Positions 35,265 to 45,579 of a stretch of DNA of 64,000 nucleotides are shown here, piece by piece. The DNA lies in assembly GCF_033118175.1 (NCBI RefSeq), contig NC_083685.1, positions 117,002,501 to 117,066,500 of the forward strand, written 5' to 3'. The first letter of the stretch is position 1. The number at the start of each line of letters is the position of its first letter. The notes beneath the pieces were generated by a model. The model worked only from the letters and a program-made list of their open reading frames with translations. It ran no database searches and was not told the origin of the DNA. Made by a program: the position numbers and the translations under genes. The stretch comes from Dama dama. Lineage: Eukaryota; Chordata; Mammalia; Artiodactyla; Cervidae.

Positions 35265-35652
35265 TTTTTTTTTTTTTTAATAAAAATAATTTATTTTCAT
35301 ATATACTGATTTGATTTTGGTTTTACCTTAAACATAGTTTTGACTTAATCCCAAATATTTGATTGGTGCTTTTTTGTTTTTTTTTCCTAAGAGTTTATTT
35401 TAGAGAAAGTTTTAGTTAACAGCAACATTGAAGAGGAGGTACAGAGATTTCCTATATATCCTCTGCCCATCCCCATTATGCACAGCCTCCCTATTATCAA
35501 CATCTCCCACTAGACTGGTACATTTGTTTCCAGTGATGAACCTATATTGATTCATCATAATCACCAAAGTCCATCATTTACATTAGGCTTCACTTTTTTT
35601 TTTTTTTTTTGAGGTTCATGTTTATTCTCAAATGTTCCTGGGATAAAGAACA
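35265..35652 (-). other. Candidate serial 3' transduction beyond the L1 tail
   Basis: Minus strand, after the L1 A-rich tail: a 42-nt non-L1-BT segment (35611-35652) with AATAAA at 35626-35621, 10 nt before an A17 run (35610-35594). Then 315 nt (35593-35279), including an old L1M 3' UTR with its own A-rich end near 35369-35385 and AATAAA at 35295-35290, 11 nt before a final A14 run (35278-35265) that abuts the target-site duplication. Two signal-plus-tail units fit two rounds of read-through polyadenylation. Confidence 0.65.
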
Positions 35653-36018
35653 TTTTATTTTTATTTTTATTTTTTTTTAAGCTTTTTTTTTTTTAAATTT
35701 ATTATTATTATTTTTTTTTCCAGTGGGTTTTGTCATACATTGATATGAATCAGCCATGGATTTACACGTATTCCCAATCCCGATCCCCCCTCCCACCTCC
35801 CTCTCCACCCGATTCCTCTGGGTCTTCCCAGTGCACCAGGCCCGAGCACTTGTCTCATGCATCCCACCTGGGCTGGTGATCTGTTTCACCATAGATAGTA
35901 TACATGCTGTTCTTTTGAAATATCCCACCCTCACCTTCTCCCACAGAGTTCAAAAGTCTGTTCTGTATTTCTGTGTCTCTTTTTCTGTTTTGCATATAGG
36001 GTTATCGTTATCACCTTT

Positions 36019-36790
36019 CTAAATTCCATATATATGTGTTAGTATGCTGTAATGTTCTTTATCTTTCTGGCTTACTTCACTCTGTATAATGGGCTCCAGC
36101 TTCATCCATCTCATTAGGACTGGTTCAAATGAATTCTTTTTAATGGCTGAGTAATATTCCATGGTGTATATGTACCACAGCTTCCTTATCCATTCATCTG
36201 CTGATGGGCATCTAGGTTGCTTCCATGTCCTGGCTATTATAAACAGTGCTGCGATGAACATTGGGGTGCACTTGTCTCTTTCAGATCTGGTTTCCTCAGT
36301 GTGTATGCCCAGAAGTGGGATTGCTGGGTCATATGGCAGTTCTATTTCCAGTTTTGTAAGAAATCTCCACACTGTTTTCCATAGAGGCTGTACTAGTTTG
36401 CATTCCCACCAACAGTGTAAGAGGGTTCCCTTTTCTCCACACCCTCTCCAGCATTTATTGCTTGTAGACTTTTGGATAGCAGCCATCCTGACTGGCGTGT
36501 AATGGTACCTCATTGTGGTTTTGATTTGCATTTCTCTAATAATGAGTAATGTTGAGCATCTTTTCATGTGTTTGTTAGCCATCTGTATGTCTTCTTTGGA
36601 GAAATGTCTGTTTAGTTCTTTGGCCCATTTTTTGATTGGGTCATTTATTTTTCTGGAATTGAGCTGCAGGAGTTGCTTGTATATTTTTGAGATTAATCCT
36701 TTGTCTGTTTCTTCATTTGCTATTATTTTCTCCCAATCTGAGGGCTGTCTTTTCACCTTACTTATAGTTTCCTTTGTAGTACAAAAGCTT
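36019..36790 (-). pseudogene. L1-BT ORF2 C-terminal fragment
   Basis: Uninterrupted frame from FCTTKETISKVKRQPSDWEK to the natural stop at 36019. Landmarks include MANKHMKRCS, the cysteine-rich CWRGCGEKGTLLHCWWEC, LPYDPAIPLLGI, YYSAIKKNSF and HYSILTHIYGI at the end. These belong to the region after the RT domain that helps the ORF2 protein bind nucleic acid. It is separated from its RT by inversion and cannot make a whole ORF2 protein. About 300 nt of 3' UTR follow to about 35720. Confidence 0.9.
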
Positions 36791-38750
36791 TGGTTTTTTG
36801 AAAAAATAAACAAAATTGACAAACCATTAGCAAGACTCATTAAGAAACAAAGAGAGAAAAACCAAATTGACAAAATTAGAAATGAAAATGGAGAGATCAC
36901 AACAGACAACACTGAAATACAAAGGATCATAAGAGACTACTACCAGCAGCTCTATGCCAATAAAATGGACAACTTGGATGAAATGGACAAATTCTTAGAA
37001 AAGTATAACTTTCCAAAACTGAACCAGGAAGAAATAGAAGATCTTAACAGACCCATCACAAGCAAGGAAATCGAAACTGTCATCAAAAATCTTCCAGCAA
37101 ACAAAAGCCCAGGACCAGATGGCTTCACAGCTGAATTCTACCAAAAATTTAGAGAAGAGCTAACACCTATCTTACTCAAACTCTTCCAGAAAATTGCAGA
37201 AGAAGGTAAGCTTCCAAACTCATTCTATGAGGCCACCATCACCCTAATTCCAAAACCAGACAAAGATGCCACAAAAAAAGAAAACTACAGGCCAATATCA
37301 CTGATGAACATAGATGCAAAAATCATTAACAAAATTCTAGCAAACAGAATCCAACAACATATTAAAAAAATCATACACCATGACCAAGTGGGCTTTATCC
37401 CAGGAATGCAAGGATTCTTTAATATCCGCAAATCAATCAGTGTAATACACCACATTAACAAATTGAAAGATAAAAACCATATGATTATCTCAATAGATGC
37501 AGAGAAAGCCTTTGACAAAATTCAACACTCATTTATGATTAAAACTCTCCAAAAAGCAGGAATAGAAGGAACATACCTCAACATAATAAAAGCTATATAT
37601 GACAAACCCACAGCAAGCATCACCCTCAATGGTGAAAAATTGAAGACATTTCCCCTGAAATCAGGAACAAGACAAGGGTGCCCACTCTCACCACTACTAT
37701 TCAACATAGTGTTGGAAGTTCTGGCCACAGCAATCAGAGCAGAAAAAGAAGTAAAAGGAATCCAGATAGGAAAAGAAGAAGTAAAACTCGCACTGTTTGC
37801 AGATGACATGATCCTCTATATAGAAAACCCTAAAGACTCTACCAGAAAATTACTAGAGCTAACCAATGAATATAGTAAAGTTGCAGGATATAAAATTAAC
37901 ACACAGAAATCCCTTGCATTCCTATATACTAACAATGAAAAAACAGAAAGAGAAATTAAGGAAACAATACCATTCACCATTGCAACAAAAAGAATAAAAT
38001 ACTTAGGAGTATATCTACCTAAAGAAACAAAAGACCTATACATAGAAAACTATAAAACACTGATGAAAGAAATCAAAGAGGACACAAACAGATGGAGAAA
38101 CATACCGTGTTCATGGATTGGAAGAATCAATATTGTCAAAATGGCTATTCTACCCAAAGCAGTCTATAGATTCAATGCAATCCCTATCAAGCTACCAACG
38201 GTATTTTTCACAGAACTAGACCAAAGAATTTCACAATTTGTATGGAAATACAAAAAACCTCGAATAGCCAAAGTAATCTTGAGAAAGAAGAATGGAGCTG
38301 GAGGAATCAACCTGCCTGACTTCAGACTGTACTACAAAGCCACAGTCATCAAGACAGTGTGGTACTGGCACAAAGACAGAAATATAGATCAATGGAACAG
38401 AATAGAAAGCCCAGAGATAAATCCACGAACCTATGGACACCTTATCTTTGACAAAGGAGGCAAGGATATACAATGGAAAAAAGACAACCTCTTTAACAAG
38501 TGGTGCTGGGAAAACTGGTCAACCACTTGTAAAAGAATGAAACTAGAACACTTTCTAACACCATACACAAAAATAAACTCAAAATGGATTAAAGATCTAA
38601 ATGTAAGACCAGAAACTATAAAACTCCTAGAGGAGAACATAGGCAAAACACTCTCCGACATAAATCACAGCAAGATCCTCTATGACCCACCTCCCAGAAT
38701 ATTGGAAATAAAAGCAAAACTAAACAAATGGGACCTAATGAAACTTAAAA
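36791..38750 (+). pseudogene. L1-BT ORF2 reverse-transcriptase fragment, inverted
   Basis: About 650 codons with no stop, from WFFEKINKIDKPLARLIKKQ to LNKWDLMKLKS. Motifs in order: SPGPDGFTAEFYQ, TLIPKPDKD, NYRPISLMNIDAKI, DQVGFIPG, ISIDAEKAFD, GTRQGCPLSPLLFN and the catalytic FADD (37796-37807). The N-terminal endonuclease domain is absent because the insertion is 5'-truncated. The open frame extends on both sides (36515, 38827) only by chance through antisense L1 and host L1. Few substitutions and no stops indicate a young copy. Not a functional gene. Confidence 0.93.
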
Positions 38751-39306
38751 GTTGTGGGTTTTTTTTTAATATATACCTGGGAGTGGAGTTGCTAGGTCAT
38801 GTGGTAGTTCTCTTTTTAGTTTTTTGAGAAACCTCCATCCTGTTTTTGACAGTGACTGCATTGATTTACATTCCTATGAACAGTGTACAAGGGTTCCGTT
38901 TTCTCCACATCCTCACCAACATTTGTTACTGTGTTCTTTTTGATAGCCATTCTGACGTGTGTGAGGTGATATCTCATTGTGGTTTTGATTTGCACTTCCC
39001 AGATGATTAGCAGTGTTGAGCATCTTTTTATAGGCCTATTGGCCATTTGTATTTCCTCTCTGGAAAACGTCTATTCAGTTCTCCTGCCCATTTTTAAATA
39101 TTTTTCATTTTGTTCATCTTTTCAAGGAATTCTTAATTCATTACTGTCCTCAGGTTTTTTATTTACTATTTAATGCTTCTTCTCTGAAAAAACATTTAGC
39201 CCTAATATCACATCCTCTAAATTTTGGTCAGTAGACAGCTTTATGAATGTATTCATGGTATCCTCTGACTTTGAAGTTATTACTTGCAAATAAATACTAC
39301 TAATAT

Positions 39307-40165
39307 ACTATCTAATGTCTAAGTTGGTCATAACTTTTCTTTCAGGGAGCAAGCATCTTTAATTTCGTTGCTGCAGTCACCATCTGCAGTGATTTTAGAG
39401 CCCCAGAAAATAAAGTCTGTCACTGTTTCCATTGTTTCCCCCATCTATTTGCCATGAAGTGATGGGACCAGATGCCATAATCTTAGTTTTCTGAATGTTG
39501 AGTTTTAAGCCAACTTTTTCACTCTCCTCTTTCACTTTCATCAAGAGGCTCTTTAGTTCTTCTTTGCTTTCTGCCATAAGTGTGGTTCATCTGCATATCT
39601 GAGATTGTTGACGTTTGCTCCTTGGAAGAAAAGTTATGACTGACCCAGACAGCATATTAAATAGCAGAGACATTATTTTGCCAACAAAGGTCCGTCTCGT
39701 CAAAGCTATGGTTTTTCCAGTAGTCATGTATGGATATGAGAGTTGGACTATAAAGAAAGCTGAGTGCCGAAGAATTGATGCTTTTGAACTGTGGTGTTGG
39801 AGAAAACTCTTGAGAGTCCCTTGGACTCTGGCCAGGAGATCCAGCCAGTCCATCCTAAAGGAAATCAGTCCTGAATATTCATTGGAAGGACTGATGCTAA
39901 AGCTGAAACTCCAATACTTTGGCCACCTGATGCAGTACCTGACTGATTGGAAAAGCCCCTGATGCTGGGAAAGATTGAAGGTGGGAGGAGAAGGGGCCGA
40001 CAGAGGATGAGATGGTTGGATGGCATCACTGACTCAATGGACATGAGTTTGAGTAAGCTCCGGAAGTTGGTGATAGACAGGGAAGCCTGGGGTGCTGCAG
40101 TCCATGGGGTCGTGAAGAGTCGGACATGACTGAGCGATTGAACTGAACTGAACTGACTATCTAAT
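39307..40165 (+). mobile_element. BovB LINE with inverted 5' segment
   Basis: 39321-39612 is BovB on the minus strand (LNIQKTKIMASGPITSWQID near 39470). From about 39618 BovB runs on the plus strand (SRDIILPTKVRLVKAMVFPV, YESWTIKKAECRRIDAFELW) to its (actga)n tail at about 40155. Both halves share about 25 nt around gaagaaaagttatgac, a small duplication at the switch. actatctaat at 39307-39316 and 40156-40165 flanks the whole, arguing for a single event. A frameshift is present near 39430. Confidence 0.85.
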
Positions 40166-40373
40166 ATACCATCTCAAATTGCATTTTTTGTTACTTCTCT
40201 GTAGCAGTTGGCTGTGTTACTGTTCGTAAATAGTTGTTTTGTACTTTATTGAATTATTTATTTAAAATTATTAATATCATTTCAGTTATTTAGATTTTAC
40301 TTGTTCAGAGTTTGTTTTGTTTTCATTATTAGGAAGTTAGTATTGAAGTCTTTAGGTGATAGATACTTTCTTT

Positions 40374-40411
40374 AAAAGAATGTACTTAGGAAAAAAAAAA
40401 AGAATGTACTT
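40374..40411 (+). repeat. 14-bp direct repeat flanking an A run
   Basis: aaaagaatgtactt at 40374-40387 and 40398-40411, separated by agg plus an A tract. Looks like a target-site duplication around an A-tail with almost no element body. Confidence 0.6.
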
Positions 40412-41917
40412 TGGTATTCAAATCCCTAAATTTTCAACAGACTGAGTATTTCCTCTGTACTTAGATAGCTGCTATATTCTTTGTGTTATGCTCAGGTGAG
40501 CTCCTCCTTTTCATTGGGACCATATTGCTGTAAGTTGATGTTGATAGCTACCTTTCAGTTTTTTTAGAAAGTAGATATAGTTGCTGTTAGTTTGGAAATT
40601 GTAAAACTACATAATATTGCTTCTTTGTTCAAATAAAATGAACTCTTAATTTCTTCTTTTTAAAGCTGTTCTCTGTGTTCAGTGGAGATAGGGAATGTTT
40701 GTATGAGCGCCCATCATGGATAACTAGTGGCCACACACTGATATTTGTAGTGGTAAACACAGTTGACTTCACTTTGCCACACTGCACACATTTCATATAC
40801 TTACATTCATACAGGTTTCAAAGAGATCGGATTTCAAATAGTCTGTTGTCAGAAATATGTATATTGTGTTTCTAACTATTAATGTATCTTTATTCAGATT
40901 TAAAATAAATGTGTTCTGATTATTTGATACTTCACAGAATAGCATGGGTGTAAAACAACATGCAGTCATTTTTGTTTGTAGTTTAGAGTCAGAAGAATGG
41001 GGAGACTAAAGAAGGTAACACATGATATTTGGGAAAGAAGCAAGGAGAAATGTATAAAACATATACTTCATTTTTTATACTTTATAGATGAAAAGAGAAC
41101 CAGAAAGGTACTTTGCCAGCGTAATGTTAATTTTGTAATTGGTTGGAGCAGTAAAGTTTTATTTTTCATTATAATGTGTCAGAAGCTCTTTTCTGTAGTG
41201 GACTAGCCATTATTTGATAAAGACTATCATGTCACATTTTAATTTCCTCTTTCTGGGTTGCATCTGAGGGTGTTCATTTCCTTTATATGTTTTTTCTTTT
41301 CTATAAATAGATACTTTCTTCTTGCTAAAAAACAGGAAACTATATGAATTACAGTTCTTTCTTTTCATCTGCTTTTCACTTATATCTAGCTGGTGTCAAA
41401 TTGTCATATTCTATTGGTTTTTCTCTCTCAATTTTTTTAAACTTGTTTTTGATCCCTCTGTTTTAGGGATCAAACAGATCCCTAAAGTTTTTTGTTGCAT
41501 AACTGACAAAAGTTCCTTGGCATTCTTCCTTTATTCAGGGTGTGGTGTGTGTCACCATTTAAGCACAGTTATGAGAAGTGGTTGATCAGGATAGATTGGA
41601 AGGATACCATTCTTACCATTTCCCAGTTTTAAACCACCATTAGATTGGGGGTTAAGAAGGAGAAAATAAAGAGTATCACAAACAATCTCTCTCCTTCTAC
41701 CCTTCCTTCCCACCCTTACTCCAGGAAATCCATTGTTACTCAAAGGTTTATTTTTCTAGTAAATGTTTAGGAACTAAAATATTATGAATGTTACAAGAGT
41801 CTGCCTATGAAAGCTCTGTTAAAAACTTTTTAAAATGCAGTTTTTTCTTTCCAAATAAATTTTCCACTGTCTCTCTCTACTTCCTTAACAGTTAAATGGT
41901 TCATATCTTTCCTCCTA
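40412..41917. other. No gene recognised
   Basis: AT-rich, apparently unique. Open frames at 40675-40875, 40997-41206 and 41322-41585 (+) show no splice signals or domain features. Confidence 0.35.
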
Positions 41918-42765
41918 AGTTTTCTTCTAAGAACTTATATTTAGGTCTTTGATCCATTTTGAGTTAATTTTTGTATTTGGTATAAGATAAGGTTCCAGCT
42001 TCATTGTTTTGCATACACATATCCAGTTTTCCCAACACCATATATTGAAAAAATTCTCCCCTTTAAATGGTCTTAGTATATTTGTCAAATCATTTGACCG
42101 TAGGTTTTATTTCTGAAATCTCTATTCTATTCTATTGTCTGTGTGTCTGTCTTTATGCCAGTACCACACTTTTAATTCTGTAGCTGTATAGTGAGTTTTG
42201 AAATCATAAAATTTAATATCTCCAACTTTGTTCTTTTTAAAATTATTTTGGCTATTCAGAGTTCTTGAGATCCATATGAATTTTAGGATGACTTTTTTAT
42301 CTATGCAAAAAAAAATCTGGGATTTTGATAAGGATTGCATTGAATCTATGGATCACTTTGGGTAGTATTGCCATCTTAACAATATTAAGTTTTACAATTC
42401 ATGAACAAGGGTTTTCTTTCCACTTACTTATGTCTTCTTTATTTTCTTTCAGCAACTTTTTGTAGTTTCAGTGTTTCAGGTCTTTAGCTTCCTTTATTAA
42501 ATTTATTTGTAGGTATTTTTTGTTGCTATTTTAAATTGAATTGTTTTCTTAATTTCTTCTCCAGATTGTTCACTATTAGTGAATTTTTGTATGTTGATTT
42601 TGTGTTGTACAACTTAGATGAGTTCATTTATTGGTGGAATCTTTAGGATTTTCTATATTTACGATTTTGTCATCTGCAAACAAAGATAATTTTGCTTCTT
42701 TCTTTCTAATTTGGACGTCTGTACTTCTTTTTCTTGCCTGTAACTAAAATCTTTTTTCCTCCTTT
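41918..42765 (-). mobile_element. Old L1 ORF2 fragment
   Basis: Antisense L1 with good landmarks: aggtctttgatccattttga, cagttttcccaacaccatat, atgccagtaccacacttt, tttggctattcagagttctt, attttgataaggattgcatt, ctgcaaacaaagataatttt. On the minus strand TELKVWYWHKDRHTDN is readable. Diverged, with frameshifts. Confidence 0.9.
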
Positions 42766-43059
42766 CACATTTGACAGTGAATTTGTCTTTAGATTAACCT
42801 TACTAACTATGCATTTAATCTCAAAACCAACTTTGTGAAAATACTTTCTTGGTGCTTTATGTTCCACTCATCTTTATATTTATCCTTCAGTTCTCATTTT
42901 CCTGGTCCTTGCTTTGTTTGATCTGGCTCCATACCATTCTCCCATGAGTATCTGAGTCTTATGCCAATTTCTCCATAGAAGTTCCCCTCTGCTGTGAAAC
43001 ATTTATTGAAGACAAATACTTTAGTTATTAAAATTTATATTTTAATGTCTTTATAGTTG

Positions 43060-43256
43060 GTTGGGGCTTCCCTGGTGGCTCAGCTGATAAAAAAAAAAAT
43101 CCACCTGCAACATGGGAGACCTGAGTTCAATCCCTGGGTTGGGAAGATCCCCTGGAGAAGGGAACAGCTATCCACTCCAGTATTCGAGCCTGGAGAATTC
43201 CACGGACTGTGTAGTCCATGGGGTCACAGAGTCAGACACAGCTGAGCGAATTTCAC
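43060..43256 (+). mobile_element. Bov-A2-type SINE, monomer
   Basis: ggggcttccctggtggctca, an A11 expansion in the head, agatcccctggagaagggaa, gcctggagaattccacggac, tgtgtagtccatggggtcac, tail gcgaatttcac. ttatagttg at 43051-43059 and 43257-43265 is a 9-bp target-site duplication. Confidence 0.93.
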
Positions 43257-43265
43257 TTATAGTTG

Positions 43266-43696
43266 CTTGAGCAAGGTGTGCTTCAGCATCATCTACAGCA
43301 TCTCCGTTTACAGAGGAACCTCCATAGATGGATTTTCTTTTTCACCATTAACATTTCTTTATGATCTATCTGATTGCTCTTAATCCCCTGTCCTCTACCC
43401 CTCAGTGATCTTGGTAAAAATTAACGAGTACAGACACATTGGTCTCTCTTCAAAGGAGGCTTCGAATGATGGATACTTTATATCCTGGGATTGCTTTAAT
43501 AAATAAATAAATAAACCCATAGCTTGAGAGTTGTAGTGCTAAAAGAGTGATTGAGAAGAAATCCTAACTTTTACCCATAGATGTTAATACTTTCAGAAAT
43601 GAGGCCTTGATTTCTATTTTGTTTCAACTTTTTTCATTAGATGATGTCCTCTAGCGATCCATTTTCATGAGATATTTATAGATATCTCTCTCTAAT
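43266..43696. other. No gene; short (AAAT)n
   Basis: Unique sequence with a short aataaataaataaataaa microsatellite at about 43498-43515. Confidence 0.5.
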
Positions 43697-43890
43697 CCAG
43701 TGTCCACAGAGTTTAGTGTGCTTTAGAATCACTTGGAAGGTTTGCTAAGCACAGATTGCTGAGCCTATACTGTCTCAAGTTTCTGGTCCTCAGCTGGTTT
43801 GACATGGGGTCTGATCATTTGCATTTCTAACAAATTCCCAGGTGATGCTTTACTGCTGGTCCAGGCACCACAGTCTGAGAACTAGCGGTG
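43697..43890. mobile_element. MER5A-type hAT element
   Basis: Non-autonomous hAT-Charlie pattern: ctttagaatcacttggaagg, agcacagattgctgagcct, tttgcatttctaacaaattc ccaggtgatgct, ctgctggtccaggcaccaca, tgagaactagcggt. Nearly full length. Confidence 0.88.
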
Positions 43891-44179
43891 TAAATCATAC
43901 TATTTAACTTTCTATACTCACATATTTCTCTTTGTCTAACCTAGACCATTATGACTTGGGTTTTCTACCACTTTCTAAGTTACAGCATGTTTTCTTCAAC
44001 ATCATTTCCTTTTCAGTTTTAAAAACCTAATTGGTAATAGCGCTGTTCTTATCATTCCCCCATGGCATCTTAGACATCTTTGTTTTACCCCTCTGTCACA
44101 GACAGTTCAGACTTTCCAAAGCATGCTGTATCTGTGATGGTGATGATGATGACGATAGCACCTGAAACAATGATAAAAA

Positions 44180-44395
44180 CAGCTAGCATTTATAAAGGAT
44201 ATTCTGTGCTGGGCACTTTTCTAACCATTTTATTTGAGTTAATTCATGTAATCCTTGCAACTGTCCCCTGCTGTAGCTACTGTTATTAACCCTAAGTAAC
44301 TGATGAGGAAACTTAGGCACAGAAAAGTTCTCACAGCTAGGAAAAAGTGGAAGAGATGGGATCTAACTTAGGCTTTCTAGTCTCAGGGCTCAGAT
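44180..44395 (-). mobile_element. MIR SINE
   Basis: Reverse MIR: ctagcatttataaaggatat, gctgggcacttttctaacca, gagttaattcatgtaatcct, actgatgaggaaacttaggc acagaaaagtt, ending with a head-like stretch near gggctcagatcc. Confidence 0.9.
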
Positions 44396-44440
44396 CCTTC
44401 ATTCCTCTGTTATCCAGTCCTTTCGTCCTATGCTGTTGAA

Positions 44441-44483
44441 TTGACCAAAAAGTTCTGTTGGGTTTTCCAATAAGATCTTATAC
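44441..44483. mobile_element. Mariner-like MITE, half copy
   Basis: ttgaccaaaaagttctgttg ggttttccaataagatctta is one arm of the same MITE seen at 34660-34735. The other arm is missing. Confidence 0.65.
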
Positions 44484-44654
44484 CATGTTATACTGCCTTT
44501 CCATTCTCTGTCTTGAAACCATGTGCTTATTTTGTTTTCCATAATCATAGCCTCTTTGCCCCAGGCCTAGTAAGGCTAACTTGCCCAGTTTCTTATTACC
44601 TGTAAGTGCTAGAGCTACAACCTCAGTCTCTCAAATGACTGAGCCCATACTCTA

Positions 44655-44861
44655 CTAGGATTCCCCGGTGGCTCAGACAGTAAAGAGTCTGCCTGCAATA
44701 CGGGCGACCCGGGTTTGATCCCTAGGTCGGGAAGATCCCCTGGAGAAGGAAATGGCAGCCCACTCCAATATTCTTGCCTGGACAATCCCACAGATGAAGA
44801 AGTCTGGCAGGCTACAGTCCATGGGCTCACAAAGAGTCTGACATGACTGAGCGACTTCAGT
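44655..44861 (+). mobile_element. Bov-tA SINE
   Basis: attccccggtggctcagaca, gcctgcaatacgggcgaccc, agatcccctggagaaggaaa, aggctacagtccatgggctc, tail gactgagcgact. atactcta at 44647-44654 and 44862-44869 is an 8-bp target-site duplication. Confidence 0.93.
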
Positions 44862-45042
44862 ATACTCTAATCAGTATGCATCCTTTGCATACAGTATGCA
44901 TCTCAACTCAGCCATATACTCAAACTCAGGTCTCTCACAGCATAAGAATCATATACCCAGTATTGGTTCAGATTTCAGATTAGTGGTTTCCTGTTGTCTC
45001 TTATATCACAGCAGAATACCTGGTTTGGTTTTAGAGTCCCCT

Positions 45043-45168
45043 TTGTTGTTGTTTAGTTGCGAAGTTGTGTCTGACTCCTTTGCAGCTCTGTGGACTGTAA
45101 CCCACCAGGCTCCTCTGTCCATGGAATTTCCCAGGCAAGAATGGAGTAAGGTGCCATTTTCTTCTTCA
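45043..45168 (-). mobile_element. Bov-tA SINE, 5'-truncated
   Basis: Only the 3' part, inverted: tgtttagttgcgaagttgtg, aacccaccaggctcctctgt, ccaggcaagaatggagtaag. Perfect 12-bp target-site duplication ttagagtcccct at 45031-45042 and 45169-45180, so the truncation happened at insertion. Confidence 0.93.
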
Positions 45169-45434
45169 TTAGAGTCCCCTACTCATCTTATTTCAACCAC
45201 TTAAAAAAAACTATTTGGTAAACCCTTGACACAGAGTTCTTTTACCCATCTAATTCATCTTATATACCATTGATTTTACAGTAAACTGTTATTAGCATTC
45301 TAGGCTTCCAAACTGCTATGTCCCATCTTTCATGTTGACCAATTGTGTTCTCCACCAAGTAGTGTTAAGCATCTTGGACAATCTGTCATGCTTGTGATTG
45401 TACCTCCTGGGTGTATTTGACTTAAGATAACACT

Positions 45435-45567
45435 GCTGCTACTGCTGCTAAGTCGCTTCCGTCCTGTCCGACTCTGTGCGACCCCATAGACGGAAGCCCA
45501 CCAGGCTCCCCCGTCCCTGGGATTCTCCAGGCAAGAACACTGGAGTGGGTTGCCATTTCCTTCTCCA
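45435..45567 (-). mobile_element. Bov-tA2 SINE, 5'-truncated, young
   Basis: Starts with the diagnostic gctgctactgctgctaagtc, then gtcctgtccgactctgtgcg, ccaccaggctcccccgtccc, tggagtgggttgccatttcc. taagataacact at 45423-45434 and 45568-45579 is a perfect 12-bp target-site duplication. Confidence 0.95.
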
Positions 45568-45579
45568 TAAGATAACACT

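Larger units (their letters stand above)
35257..38767 (-). mobile_element. Young L1-BT insertion, 5'-inverted, with 3' transduction
   Basis: One insertion bounded by gttgtggg plus T run at 35257 and again at 38751-38767. From left (3' end, minus strand): T14 (35265-35278), transduced flank (35279-35652), L1 tail and 3' UTR (35653-36018), ORF2 C-terminus on minus (to 36790), then an abrupt switch to plus-strand ORF2 (36791-38750). The plus part ends at residues KLNKWDLMKLKS and the minus part starts at the residues that follow in ORF2, so the two halves meet in the element with almost nothing lost. This is the signature of twin priming. 5'-truncated inside ORF2 before the RT domain. Confidence 0.9.
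33680..39150 (-). mobile_element. Old L1 3' region used as a nested insertion target
   Basis: Pieces of what reads as one antisense L1 run in order: 3' UTR 33680-33712 and 34482-34657 (tttattgaagtacagttgct, then ttacaggtatacaataaagt), ORF2 end/3' UTR 34738-34792 and 34892-35264 (gctgagtagtattctggtgt, catctgttgatggatgctta), then ORF2 38759-39150 (gagtggagttgctaggtcat, gttgagcatctttttatagg). The gaps are a BovB, a mariner-like MITE, a SINE fragment and a young L1. The continuity across each gap is the evidence for one host element. Confidence 0.75.

Noticed and set aside
36515..38827. A 770-codon plus-strand open frame as one gene.
   Set aside because: Only 36791-38750 is L1 ORF2. The ends are antisense L1 and host L1 read through by chance. 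The element is 5'-truncated and inverted, so this is a pseudogene fragment.
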